A DNA stretch of 12,860 bases from DASUAL01 sp035763805 (GCA_035763805.1 DASUAL010000131.1:1-12860); one strand, 5' to 3'; numbered from the stretch's first letter, positions 1 to 7,642 are shown. Notes: generated from the letters alone by a model not told the origin. Program-made: numbers and translations.

Positions 1-563
1 AATTGGTAGGTGTGCCCGAGTAGCTCGTCCACGTTCGGGACCCGTCGCAGCGCGATCTGCGAGCCGGGGAGAAACGCGTCTACCCCCATCAGGTCCACCA
101 CGACCCCGCCCTTGATCTTCTTGACCAGCGATCCGTTGACCGGCTCGTCCTTCTCGTAGGCCTCGCGGATCCGCTCCCAGACCCGCATGAAGTCGGCCTT
201 CTTCTTCGACAGGACGACCGCGCCTTCCTGGTCCTCGAGGTGCTCCAGGAACACCTCGACTTCGTCCCCTTCCTTGAGGGCGTGCGGGTCCTTGAACTCG
301 TCGATCGGCACCGCCCCTTCGGACTTGAAGCCGACGTCCAGAATGACGGCGGTGTCGGTGACGCGGAGGACCTTCGATTTGACGATCTCCCCCTCTTCGA
401 TGTTGGAGAGCGTCCCCTCATACAGCTCCGTCATCTTCGCGATTTCGTCCGACGAGTACTCTTCGTGCAGATCGGCGCGAACGCGCAGGTGGGAATGAGC
501 GGTCGGGGGAGGCGGGGAGGGGGGCGACGTTTCGAACTTCTCGTCCTGAGTATCCACCAGCAT
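1..563 (-). CDS. rpsA: 30S ribosomal protein S1 (N-terminal part, cut by window edge)
   Basis: Ribosomal protein S1 binds mRNA on the 30S subunit and helps start translation, especially on messages with weak Shine-Dalgarno sites. About 187 codons are present and the rest lies left of the window. From the ATG at 563 there is an acidic, Pro-rich leader of about 43 residues, then a first S1-type repeat containing TELYEGTLSNIEEGEIVKSK and VILDVGFKSEGAVPIDEF. A second repeat begins near VNGSLVKKIKGGVVVDLMGV and DAFLPGSQIALR. This is the usual start of a multi-repeat S1. The start is uncertain. ATG 563 is the first in-frame ATG after an upstream stop near 599. A GTG nine bases further upstream, or the internal ATG at 434 (MTELYEG), are alternatives, and none has a clear purine-rich ribosome binding site. 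It follows cmk after 124 bases on the same strand, a gene order seen in many bacteria. Confidence 0.93.
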   Translation of the reverse strand, partial: MLVDTQDEKFETSPPSPPPPTAHSHLRVRADLHEEYSSDEIAKMTELYEGTLSNIEEGEIVKSKVLRVTDTAVILDVGFKSEGAVPIDEFKDPHALKEGDEVEVFLEHLEDQEGAVVLSKKKADFMRVWERIREAYEKDEPVNGSLVKKIKGGVVVDLMGVDAFLPGSQIALRRVPNVDELLGHTYQ

Positions 564-600
564 GCAGTACACCGGTTCGGTTGTGGGTTTGGGGTTTCAC

Positions 601-674
601 TGCCCCGGGGCACCGCCCGGGGTCAGCCGCGCGCGGCGCTCTTAGGAGCGGCTAACCCGGGCCGACGGCCCGGG
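601..674 (-). promoter_or_regulatory. cluster of GC-rich palindromes/hairpins between cmk and rpsA
   Basis: Four self-complementary elements lie one after another in the gap between the cmk stop (688) and the rpsA start (563). They are a perfect 12-base palindrome TGCCCCGGGGCA (601-612), whose right half can instead join a 7-bp stem 603-609/616-622; a perfect 12-base palindrome GCCGCGCGCGGC (626-637); a 5-bp stem with TTAG loop (637-650); and an 8-bp stem CCCGGGCC/GGCCCGGG with a GAC loop (656-674). None has a T-run after it on the minus strand, so a simple Rho-independent terminator is unlikely. Possible roles, all inferred, are a structured rpsA leader (E. coli S1 represses its own message through leader stem-loops), an attenuator, or an mRNA processing or stability element. 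Confidence 0.5.
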
Positions 675-687
675 GAAGGCGCGAAAC

Positions 688-1389
688 CTAGCGGGGGAGC
701 CATTGCCGCGCCAGCGCCACTACCCGCGAGACCTGGTCTTCCAGGGACAACTGCGTCGTGTCCAGCAGCATGGCGTCCGCCGCGGGACGCAGCGGAGCGA
801 CCGGCCGGGTCGAATCGGCCCGGTCCCGGGCGGCGAGCGCCTCCGCCTCGCGGCCCAGTTCCTCCCGATTGATCGTGTCCCCCCGCTGCGCGAGCCGGCG
901 CCGGGCGCGCTCCTCCGGGCTCGCCGTGAGGAAGATCTTGAGGGGTGCGTCCGGGAACACGACCGTCCCGATGTCCCGGCCGTCCACGACCACCCCCCCG
1001 GCGTACGCCAGGACGGCTTCGCGCTGCCGGACGTTGACCCAGTGGCGCACTTCCGGAATGGCCGCGATCTCGGACACGTGCCGCGTCACGCGCTCCGACC
1101 TGATGGCCTCCCCTACGTCCACGCCCGCCACCTCCGGCCGGAATACGTCGCCCACGAGCACGAGACGGACCGGCAGGTCCTCCGCCAGCGCCACGATCCG
1201 CTGCGCGGACCAGGCGGGACCGCCTTCCGCTCCCTGTCCCCCGACGTGATCGAGCGCTGCCAGCGTCACCGCCCGGTACAGCGCCCCCGAATCGAGGTGC
1301 GCCCAGCCGAGCCGACGCGCGACGGCGGCCGCGGTCGACGACTTGCCCGATGCCGCCGGCCCGTCGATGGCGACGACCCGCGGTGTCAC
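688..1389 (-). CDS. cmk: (d)CMP kinase (cytidylate kinase)
   Basis: This enzyme moves a phosphate from ATP to CMP or dCMP, giving CDP/dCDP for RNA and DNA precursor recycling in the cytoplasm. The product is 233 residues, the usual size. Visible motifs are the P-loop GPAASGKS (residues 10-17), DSGALYRA (33-40, nucleotide-binding region), VDGRDIGTVVFPDA (about 135-148) and the lid/CMP-contact segment ARDRADSTRPVAPL (about 187-200). The start is a GTG at 1389 that overlaps the aroA stop as GTGA, so translation is probably coupled. Its ribosome binding site is the 27-base purine tract that also encodes the aroA tail. The stop TAG (688-690) is followed by the palindrome cluster and rpsA. The motifs are intact and I see no anomaly. 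Confidence 0.96.
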   Translation of the reverse strand: MTPRVVAIDGPAASGKSSTAAAVARRLGWAHLDSGALYRAVTLAALDHVGGQGAEGGPAWSAQRIVALAEDLPVRLVLVGDVFRPEVAGVDVGEAIRSERVTRHVSEIAAIPEVRHWVNVRQREAVLAYAGGVVVDGRDIGTVVFPDAPLKIFLTASPEERARRRLAQRGDTINREELGREAEALAARDRADSTRPVAPLRPAADAMLLDTTQLSLEDQVSRVVALARQWLPR

Positions 1390-2687
1390 CCTTTCCCCTT
1401 CCCCTTTCCCCCTCCGCCGATCCGCTTCAAGTCGGCGAAGAACCGCGGGTAACTGATGGCCACCGAGGCTCGTTCCGAGAGCCGCACGCGAGCCCCCGGA
1501 ATCGTGCCGAGCACCGCGAACGCCATCGCCAGGCGGTGATCCCGCGCGGTGTCCACCCGTCCGCGGGGCGGCTGCGCGGTCCCGCGCACGTGCAGGTCGT
1601 TCCCCTGCGTCTCCGCCGCGACGCCGACGCTGCGCAGGTTCGCGGCGATCAGCTCCAGCCGGTTGCTCTCCTTGACCCGCAGCTCCCCCACCTCGCGGAA
1701 CACCGTCTCGCCCCCCCCGCCCCCGCTCCGCCCCGCGGCCCGGCTCGCCAGCACGGCGAGAACCGGCACTTCGTCCACGAGCGTCGGGATTTCGGCGGCG
1801 CTGATCTCGGTGGCGCAGAGCGGCGCGGGGCGGGCGATCAGGTCGGCGACCGGCTCGCCGCCCTCGTCGCGCAGGTTCACGCGCTCGACGTGCGCGCCCA
1901 TCCGCTCGAGCACGACGAGGAACCCGGTGCGGGTGGGATTGACGCCCACGTTCTCGATGAGGAGCTCGCCACCGTCGGCCAGCACGGCGGTCGCGACCAG
2001 GAACGCCGCCGACGACGCGTCTCCCGGGACGGAAAGCCGGAACGTCGGAACCCTGACTGCCGACGGCTGAAAGCGGACGGCGCCGTTCTCGTAGCGCAGG
2101 TCGAGCCCGAGATGCAGCAGCAACCGCTCCGTGTGGTCGCGCGACAGGTACGGCTCGCGCACCGTGACCGCCACGCCTCCCGTGAGCCCGGCGAGGAGCA
2201 ACGCACTCTTGACCTGCGCGCTCGCCACCGGAGTCGTGTACGTCAGCGGGTGCAGCCGGCCGCCGCGGATGGCGAGGGGCAGCATGTCACCGCGCTCTTC
2301 CTCTATATGGGCGCCCATCGCGCGCAGCGGCTCGGTCACGCGGCGCATCGGGCGCCGTCGCAGCGAGGCATCACCGGTTACGGTCGCCGCGAACCGCTGT
2401 CCGGCGAGAATACCGAGGATCAGGCGGGCAGTGGTTCCCGAATTGCCGCAGTCCAGTCGGGAGGCGGGATGCGTGATGCGAGATGCGTGCACCGTCACGA
2501 CGTCACCGTCCCGGATGGGGGAGATGTCGACGCCGAGCTGGCGCAGCACGCGGGCCGTGCTCTTCACGTCCTCGCCGGTGAGCAGGCCGTGGAGCTCGCT
2601 CCGGCCGGGCGCCAGCGCGGCGAGCATGAGCGCGCGGTGAGAGATGCTCTTGTCGCCGGGCGGCCGCACGCGGCCCTGCACCTTCAC
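1386..2687 (-). CDS. aroA: 3-phosphoshikimate 1-carboxyvinyltransferase (EPSP synthase)
   Basis: AroA joins shikimate-3-phosphate and phosphoenolpyruvate to make EPSP, the sixth step of the shikimate pathway to chorismate. I chose the GTG at 2687 (433 residues). It lies eight bases after a GGAGG and forms GTGA with the tyrA stop, and the protein then begins VKVQGRVRPPGDKSISHRAL, the family's normal N-terminus. An in-frame ATG at 2729 would add 14 residues inside tyrA. Family motifs are PPGDKSISHR (9-18), LDCGNSGTTAR (78-88), GDASLRRRPM (105-114), SAQVKSALLLAGL (156-168), SRDHTERLL (182-190), RVKESNR (337-343) and DHRLAMA (383-389). Two oddities stand out. A Gly-rich stretch before ETVFREVGELRVKES is encoded with a run of eight G (complement of 1711-1718), and the C-terminal tail GGGGKGKGKG is encoded by a pure purine tract. 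It is the middle gene of tyrA-aroA-cmk. Confidence 0.96.
   Translation of the reverse strand: MKVQGRVRPPGDKSISHRALMLAALAPGRSELHGLLTGEDVKSTARVLRQLGVDISPIRDGDVVTVHASRITHPASRLDCGNSGTTARLILGILAGQRFAATVTGDASLRRRPMRRVTEPLRAMGAHIEEERGDMLPLAIRGGRLHPLTYTTPVASAQVKSALLLAGLTGGVAVTVREPYLSRDHTERLLLHLGLDLRYENGAVRFQPSAVRVPTFRLSVPGDASSAAFLVATAVLADGGELLIENVGVNPTRTGFLVVLERMGAHVERVNLRDEGGEPVADLIARPAPLCATEISAAEIPTLVDEVPVLAVLASRAAGRSGGGGGETVFREVGELRVKESNRLELIAANLRSVGVAAETQGNDLHVRGTAQPPRGRVDTARDHRLAMAFAVLGTIPGARVRLSERASVAISYPRFFADLKRIGGGGKGKGKG
1389..1415 (-). promoter_or_regulatory. 27-base polypurine tract: aroA tail and cmk ribosome binding site
   Basis: On the minus strand every base from 1415 to 1389 is a purine, made of G3-5 blocks separated by A1-3. 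It encodes the last residues of AroA (GGGKGKGKG), ends at the GTGA overlap, and contains several possible Shine-Dalgarno cores (GGAGG, GGGGAAGGGG, GGAAAGG) just ahead of the cmk GTG. Dual coding and ribosome-loading use is inferred from position. The composition is read directly. Confidence 0.55.
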
Positions 2688-3526
2688 GCGTCGAGCCTCC
2701 GCCGCCACTCCGCGGCGCGCGTGAGGCACGCCCGGAGGCCGCTCACGTCGCCCGCTTCGAGCGCCCGCTCGAGCTCGCCGAGGGGTTCTTCCAGGGAGCG
2801 GAGAGCGGGGAGCAGTTCGTCCCGGTTCATGAGGAAGATCTCCGTCCAGAGCGCCGGCTCACTGGCGGCGACCCGCGTCGTGTCCCGGGCGCCGGAACCG
2901 AGCGTCGCGCCCGGGGGCACCGCGCGCGCGAGGTAGCTCGCGAGCAGCGACGCCACGGCCTGGGGGAGGTGGCTCGTGAGCGCCACCTGCCGGTCGTGCT
3001 GGGCCGCGTCGATCACCACCGGACGCGCTCCGAGCACGGTCTCCCAGAAATGAGCGACCTCGCGGGCGGCTGCGTCCCCGCTGCGCGCCGGCGTCACATA
3101 CACCACCGCCCCTGTGAACAGGTCGACACGCGCCGCCGCGAAGCCATGTTCGTGCGTTCCCGCCAGCGGGTGGGCGCCGGCGAAGCGGGGCGCGAGGCCG
3201 AGCGCTTCCGCCCGGGCGACGATCGCCCGCTTCACGGAGCCGACGTCGGTGATCACGGCCCCGGCGCCGAAGTGGGAGCGGAGCGCCTCAAGCAGCTCGA
3301 GGTTGGCCGCAGGCGGCGCCGCGAGCACCAGCAACTCGACCGCGCGCGCCACGTCCAGAGCCCGCGCCGGTGCGTCGTCGATGGCACCCTGTCGCGCCGC
3401 CGCCACCCGCTCCGCGGGCTGGGGCGACCAGCCGAGCACCGTCGCGACGCCGGCGCGCTTGGCGGCGAGCGCGAGCGACCCGCCGATCGCGCCGAGGCCG
3501 ATGATGCCGAGCTTGGTGGGGCGCAC
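2684..3526 (-). CDS. tyrA: prephenate/arogenate dehydrogenase
   Basis: TyrA oxidatively decarboxylates prephenate (or arogenate) with NAD(P) on the route to tyrosine. The chosen GTG at 3526 gives 280 residues starting VRPTKLGIIGLGAIGGSLAL. The dinucleotide fold GxGxxG is at 10-15. Other conserved blocks are GAHPLAGTHEHG (117-128, with the His pair of the prephenate dehydrogenase active site), DRQVALTSHLPQA (178-190) and GARDTTRVA (212-220). The longer reading frame to 3760 runs back through a terminator-like hairpin and the end of the next gene, so it is rejected. There is no Shine-Dalgarno before the GTG. A weak promoter-like pair (TTTTAC, 17 bases, TACCTT) ends seven bases upstream, so the message could be leaderless. 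No ACT or chorismate mutase domain is fused. The stop overlaps the aroA GTG. Substrate (prephenate or arogenate) and cofactor cannot be decided by eye. Confidence 0.93.
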   Translation of the reverse strand: MRPTKLGIIGLGAIGGSLALAAKRAGVATVLGWSPQPAERVAAARQGAIDDAPARALDVARAVELLVLAAPPAANLELLEALRSHFGAGAVITDVGSVKRAIVARAEALGLAPRFAGAHPLAGTHEHGFAAARVDLFTGAVVYVTPARSGDAAAREVAHFWETVLGARPVVIDAAQHDRQVALTSHLPQAVASLLASYLARAVPPGATLGSGARDTTRVAASEPALWTEIFLMNRDELLPALRSLEEPLGELERALEAGDVSGLRACLTRAAEWRRRLDA

Positions 3527-3533
3527 GGGTAGT

Positions 3534-3562
3534 AAGGTAGCGCGCCCGCGCGGCCCGTAAAA
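3534..3562 (-). promoter_or_regulatory. weak candidate promoter of the tyrA-aroA-cmk operon
   Basis: On the minus strand TTTTAC (3562-3557) and TACCTT (3539-3534) are 17 bases apart. The TACCTT ends seven bases before the tyrA GTG, so transcription would begin at about the start codon. Matches to the sigma70 consensus are poor (2/6 and 3/6), and the -35 overlaps the T-run of the upstream terminator. It is offered because it is the only spaced pair I see here. Confidence 0.25.
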
Positions 3563-3592
3563 CGACGAGGGCGGCGCCTCGCGGCGCCGCCC
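3559..3592 (-). terminator. Rho-independent terminator after the Ig-like lipoprotein gene
   Basis: A perfect 10-bp inverted repeat, GGGCGGCGCC / GGCGCCGCCC with a four-base loop (3569-3592), lies just after the stop of the gene ending at 3624. On the minus strand it is followed by TCGTCG and then TTTT (3562-3559). Stem strength, position and T-run fit a terminator that insulates the tyrA operon from the upstream gene, although the T-run is short and offset by six bases. Confidence 0.7.
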
Positions 3593-3623
3593 CAGTTGCC
3601 TCAGTCCTCGACCTGTCTCCCGG

Positions 3624-4958
3624 CTACGGGCGGACGTTGAACTGGTTGGAAGTCGCCTCGTTAACCGGGACCCCCGGCCGCCCGGCCACTGTGGCCGTGG
3701 CCCGGAAGCGGTAGCCGCCAGTCTTGCTGATCGTGACAGACCCGAAGTTGGCCACGCCATTCGCGTCGGCCGGCGCGCTGCAGGTGTCGCCGCTACATGC
3801 GGCGAGCGTGGACGTGAGGCTGACGGTCGACCCGTTGTTGTCCGCCGCCTGCAGGGTGATCGTCGTGCTGGGCACGACGCCCGCGGCGCTCGTTTCCTGG
3901 ACCTTGAGGCCGTCCGGAGGGCTGGTCGGGATCGGCTGGCCGACGGTCGCGTCCTGGGGTTGGCTGAGGAACCTCAGATCGACGACGACGTCCTGAGGCC
4001 CAAAGTCGCTCCTAATTGCCCCGGTGGAGCCCCCGAGGCCGCCTGGGTTCACCACGGTACCGGCCCAGAGGGGCCGGGGCGTGAACAACCCGGTACCCCA
4101 TCGAGCCAGGCCACGGGCCACGCTGAATGTGCTCCAGCCTCCATTCAGCAGGGCCGTCGATGAGCACAGGCCCGGAAGCATGAAGCCCGCATCCACGAAC
4201 GGGAGCAGACCGACGTTTTGTTCATGCAGCAGCGCAGCCGGAGCGGCGTTGGGATCCACGCACACGGCCACGATCAGGTCGGGGCTGAACTGCGCACTCG
4301 CTGGCACGACCTTCCAGGTGTAGACCTGCGGACCCTCGCCCGGCCGCCCGTAGATCAGCACGCGCCCACCGGGCACAATCGTCGTGGTGGACCACGACCC
4401 GCTCGACGGCGCGATGCCTGAGAAACCGGTACAGGGTGGCGAGACGGGGAGCGGACGACTGCAGACGGCGTCGGAAGCACCCGTCGAGCTTCGCGGAACC
4501 TCGTACGCGCCGTGCGCCAGCGGCGTCAAGGAGACCGTGAAGTTCTCCGGGAATGTGACCGGATAGGCGGCCGCCTCGAGCGTCGGGTCGAACATGCACA
4601 GTATGAGATGGTTGGTGAGATCGGACCCGCTCGTGGCCGTGCCCACCTGGCTGTTATGCACTGCGGCGGCGATCTCCGCCATGATGTCGAAGCCGTAGGC
4701 TTTCACTGTGGGACTGTAGTCGTCAGTCCCGAAGGCTTGTTTCATCTCGGTCACGAAGCGGCTGACCGTCTGCCTTTGCGACGAGTTTGTGAAGAACTGG
4801 TTGGCCAGTTTCTTGATATGGATGAAGTCGCACCCGGACGAGCTGCCGGTGACTATGTGAAATTCCGGGGCTGCGGGCAGTGATTCCCGCTGTTCGCCGC
4901 ACGCGACCGCCATGAGGCCAGCGACCACCGCCAGCAGATTCATCCGGGGACGGGTCAT
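3624..4958 (-). CDS. lipoprotein of unknown function with C-terminal Ig-like domain
   Basis: The specific gene is not recognised. The start is ATG 4958, because GAGGAG (4964-4969) sits five bases upstream; it gives 444 residues. The N-terminus MTRPRMNLLAVVAGLMAVAC looks like a lipoprotein signal with the lipobox Cys at residue 20, so the mature protein is probably lipid-anchored and outside the cytoplasm. Residues about 25-330 match no domain I know. They contain several Cys and a helical-looking early part (KKLANQFFTNSSQRQTVSRF) and then become rich in Gly, Ser, Pro and Thr. Residues about 330-444 look like a bacterial Ig-like domain: a QPQDATVGQPI entry, TTITLQAADNNGSTVSLTST, then NGVANFGSVTISKTGGYRFR. 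It lies 170 bases downstream of the receptor kinase on the same strand and is followed by a terminator, so it may be co-transcribed with the kinase. A structural or binding role at the cell surface is a guess. Confidence 0.8.
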   Translation of the reverse strand: MTRPRMNLLAVVAGLMAVACGEQRESLPAAPEFHIVTGSSSGCDFIHIKKLANQFFTNSSQRQTVSRFVTEMKQAFGTDDYSPTVKAYGFDIMAEIAAAVHNSQVGTATSGSDLTNHLILCMFDPTLEAAAYPVTFPENFTVSLTPLAHGAYEVPRSSTGASDAVCSRPLPVSPPCTGFSGIAPSSGSWSTTTIVPGGRVLIYGRPGEGPQVYTWKVVPASAQFSPDLIVAVCVDPNAAPAALLHEQNVGLLPFVDAGFMLPGLCSSTALLNGGWSTFSVARGLARWGTGLFTPRPLWAGTVVNPGGLGGSTGAIRSDFGPQDVVVDLRFLSQPQDATVGQPIPTSPPDGLKVQETSAAGVVPSTTITLQAADNNGSTVSLTSTLAACSGDTCSAPADANGVANFGSVTISKTGGYRFRATATVAGRPGVPVNEATSNQFNVRP

Positions 4959-5128
4959 GAACGCTCCTCTGGATATGGAGTGAACTTGGTGTGCGCAACA
5001 AGCATGCCCGTGGCCGCGGGACGCCACTGCCTGCTGTCACGCGTGGCCCAGCGGATCGCTGACGCGCCGAGCACACATCGCGTGTACCAGCGATGCATCA
5101 GCTATCCGGAGGGGGGAGCACGACGCGA

Positions 5129-7642
5129 TCACGAAGCCCGGCCGCCGCTTCCCACGAGCCGCTGAAACCGCGGGTCGTCGCGCAAGCCCCGCCACCACCA
5201 GGTCTCGTCCTTGGCCATCGTGGCCCGGTCCTGGGGGTTGGTGGCCAGGTAGGTGCCCACCAGACTCAGCGCCTCGTCGCGATCCCCCAGCATGTTGCGG
5301 AGCATCGCCTCGATGTAGACCAGGTCCCGTGACGGGTCGATCGTGGCGTCGGCGCGCGCGCGCAGGGCCACGCGGCGCGCGCTGTCGGGCAGGCCGGCGC
5401 GCACCAATGTCATCGCCACGAGCATCTCGCCCCGCCGCCTCCGATACTCCCGCGCGTTGGGCGGATAGCGCTTCACGTTCTCGTCGAGCAACCGCCACAT
5501 CCGCGGGGCGTCCGGTCGCCGACCGGGGAGTGCGTGCTGCGTGATCTGGCACTCCGTGAACTCCGGCTCCCTCGGGAAGCGGCGGTATCCCTCGTCGCAC
5601 CAGCGGGCGGCCTCGACCCCGTCCTCCAGGTCGAGCGAGCTGGAATACAGGCGCCACAGCACGCTCGACGCATTGGCGAGGTACGGATCCGCTTCGTACG
5701 CGTGCAGGGCTGCGAGCTTGGCCTCGGCGGGCTGCGACTTACGCATGAGGAGGTGACTCAGCAGCGCCCAGGCCGCCGCCTGGTCCGGATTGGCCTCTAC
5801 CGCTCCGCGCAGATCCCCTTCGGCGTCCGCGACCAACGCGCTCGCCGCCGGGCTACCCACCAGATGGAAGGCCCACTGATAGTAGCGCAGCGTGCCCCGC
5901 AGCTCCAGCGCGTCCGCATCACCGGCCTTCAGCTTGAGCCCCTCCTCGGCGTAGCCCAAGCCCCGCTCGATCCACCGGCTGTAGTACTCCTTGTCGAAGG
6001 TGCCGACGAGATCAAGTCGCTGGTGGGCTACCCACCCCCGCTCGATCACCGGGCGTGCCCACTTGCCGTCCAGCGCAGCGGCTCGCGAGAGCAGGGTATC
6101 GGCGCGCGCCAGCTGCCGGCCCGCCGCGGCGGTGTCGCCGGCGGCGAGCAGCAGCGTGACGTCCTTCCTCAGCTGCTTCGCCTGCTGCACCAGCTCCCAA
6201 GCCTCCGCGTTGCGCGTTTCCTCCTTCCCCTCCTGGAGCTGGATGGCTTCACCCATCCGCTGTCGCAAGAAGACCGCCACCTCGCTGGCGAGCTCGTCCT
6301 GGAGCTGGAAGATCTCGGTGCGGGGCCGCTCAAGAGTCTTGCTGCCGACCTGGGTCCCAGTCGTGGCGTTGACGAGCGAGACGCTGACCCTCAGCCGCCC
6401 GTCCGACTGCGCCACCGTGCCTTCAACCAGGGTCCCAACGTTGAGCGCGCGACCGACGCTGTCGGGCGACAGATCGGCCCCCTTGTACGGGCGTACGCCA
6501 CTCCGGGACGTGACCTGCAGCGCGCCGACCTGGCCGAGCTGGTCGATCAGCGCCTCGGTGATGCCGTCAGCCAGGAAACCGAGTTGCTGCCCGGGGCTGA
6601 GGTCCCGAAAGTAGAGGACGGCGACACTGCGGGGATCGGGGCTGCGGGGCGCCGCCTTGCGGGCGGCGCCGGGCCACCACGTCGTCACTGCCCAGGCGCT
6701 CGCCACCGCGATCACGACCACTCCGGCCCCCAGGGCCCAGCGCCCGATCCGGCGCCGGGTACCTGCCCCGAGCGCCTGGGCGGCCGTCGCCCGGGTCGTC
6801 GTGGTCGGCGCGGAGGGCTGGGCCATGGCCTCGGCGAACAGCGCCGCCGTGGCGAACCGGTCGGCGGGCACCTTAGCCAGCGCTCGCATGACGGATTGCT
6901 CGACCGCAGCGGAGATGGTGTTGCGCACGATGGACGGCGGTGACGCGGTGGCGAGTGAGTGCCGGGCCATGACCGCCTGAGGCGTGGCGCCGGTGAAGGG
7001 CGGCTCGCCCACCAGCATCTCGTAGGCCACGCACGCTAGGCTGTACTGATCGCTGCGGCCGTCGATTTCCGAGCCGGTGGCCTGCTCCGGACTCATGTAC
7101 GCCGGCGTGCCCACGACCGTACCGGTCTGGGTCAGAGCCTGGTCGCCGGCGACAGTGACCGCCCGGGCGATCCCGAAGTCGGCCACGACCGCGTGACCGC
7201 CGGAGATCATGACGTTCTCCGGCTTGATGTCTCGGTGCACCACTCCGTGGCTGTGCGCGTAGGTCAGGGCGCTCGCCACTTCGACAGTGATGCGCAGCGT
7301 GTCCTCGAGCGATAGCTGCTTCTCCCGATTGAGACGGTCGCGCAGCGACTCGCCTTCGACGTAGGGCATCACGTAGTAGAAGAAGCCGCCGGCTTCGCCG
7401 GAATCGTAGAGGGGGAGGATGTGGGGGTGTTGCAGCCGCGCGGCGATCTCGATCTCGCGCAGGAACCGGTCGGCACCCAGGCCGGCCGCGAACTCGGGAT
7501 GCACCACCTTGACAGCGACCGGGCGATGGTGCTTAAGGTCCTGGGCGAGGAACACGGTCGCCATGCCGCCGCGGCCGAGCTCGCGCTCGACCGCGTAGCG
7601 GCCGGCGAGCGCGTCGCGCAGGGTGGTGAACAGATCGGACAC
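5129..7642 (-). CDS. receptor-type Ser/Thr protein kinase with TolB/FlgO-like and TPR-like regions
   Basis: This Hanks-type kinase is a transmembrane receptor phosphorylating Ser/Thr on unknown targets. I chose the GTG at 7642 (837 residues, VSDLFTTLRDALAGRYAVER), since kinases of this style usually begin shortly before the RYxVxRELGRGG motif; an ATG at 7744 would add 34 unconvincing residues. Kinase motifs are complete: Gly loop GRGG (23-26), Lys45 (VAVK), Glu63 of helix C, HRDIKPEN (136-143), DFG (155-157), GTPAYMSPEQ (178-187). After a Thr/Ala linker there is one membrane segment (about 302-323). Outside follows SVAVLYFRDLSPGQQLGFLA (about 339-480 in all), which resembles the TolB N-terminal/FlgO-like domain, then an Ala/Leu-rich helical region to the end with TPR-like spacing. 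There is no PASTA domain. It is divergent from the histidine kinase, with starts about 125 bp apart. A TATGCT (complement of 7675-7680) is a possible -10. Confidence 0.92.
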   Translation of the reverse strand: MSDLFTTLRDALAGRYAVERELGRGGMATVFLAQDLKHHRPVAVKVVHPEFAAGLGADRFLREIEIAARLQHPHILPLYDSGEAGGFFYYVMPYVEGESLRDRLNREKQLSLEDTLRITVEVASALTYAHSHGVVHRDIKPENVMISGGHAVVADFGIARAVTVAGDQALTQTGTVVGTPAYMSPEQATGSEIDGRSDQYSLACVAYEMLVGEPPFTGATPQAVMARHSLATASPPSIVRNTISAAVEQSVMRALAKVPADRFATAALFAEAMAQPSAPTTTTRATAAQALGAGTRRRIGRWALGAGVVVIAVASAWAVTTWWPGAARKAAPRSPDPRSVAVLYFRDLSPGQQLGFLADGITEALIDQLGQVGALQVTSRSGVRPYKGADLSPDSVGRALNVGTLVEGTVAQSDGRLRVSVSLVNATTGTQVGSKTLERPRTEIFQLQDELASEVAVFLRQRMGEAIQLQEGKEETRNAEAWELVQQAKQLRKDVTLLLAAGDTAAAGRQLARADTLLSRAAALDGKWARPVIERGWVAHQRLDLVGTFDKEYYSRWIERGLGYAEEGLKLKAGDADALELRGTLRYYQWAFHLVGSPAASALVADAEGDLRGAVEANPDQAAAWALLSHLLMRKSQPAEAKLAALHAYEADPYLANASSVLWRLYSSSLDLEDGVEAARWCDEGYRRFPREPEFTECQITQHALPGRRPDAPRMWRLLDENVKRYPPNAREYRRRRGEMLVAMTLVRAGLPDSARRVALRARADATIDPSRDLVYIEAMLRNMLGDRDEALSLVGTYLATNPQDRATMAKDETWWWRGLRDDPRFQRLVGSGGRAS

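Noticed and set aside
1350..2936. A 528-residue plus-strand frame across aroA
   Set aside because: It is Arg/His-rich antisense to intact aroA with no domain; long shadow frames are expected at this GC content.
3527..3760. N-terminal extension of TyrA to an ATG at 3760
   Set aside because: It would cross the perfect 10-bp terminator hairpin and the end of the lipoprotein gene, and the added residues are Arg/Ser-rich and unlike the family.
5534..6943. A 469-residue plus-strand frame across the Ser/Thr kinase C-terminal half
   Set aside because: Antisense shadow; the minus-strand frame carries the kinase, membrane segment and recognisable sensor domains without a break.
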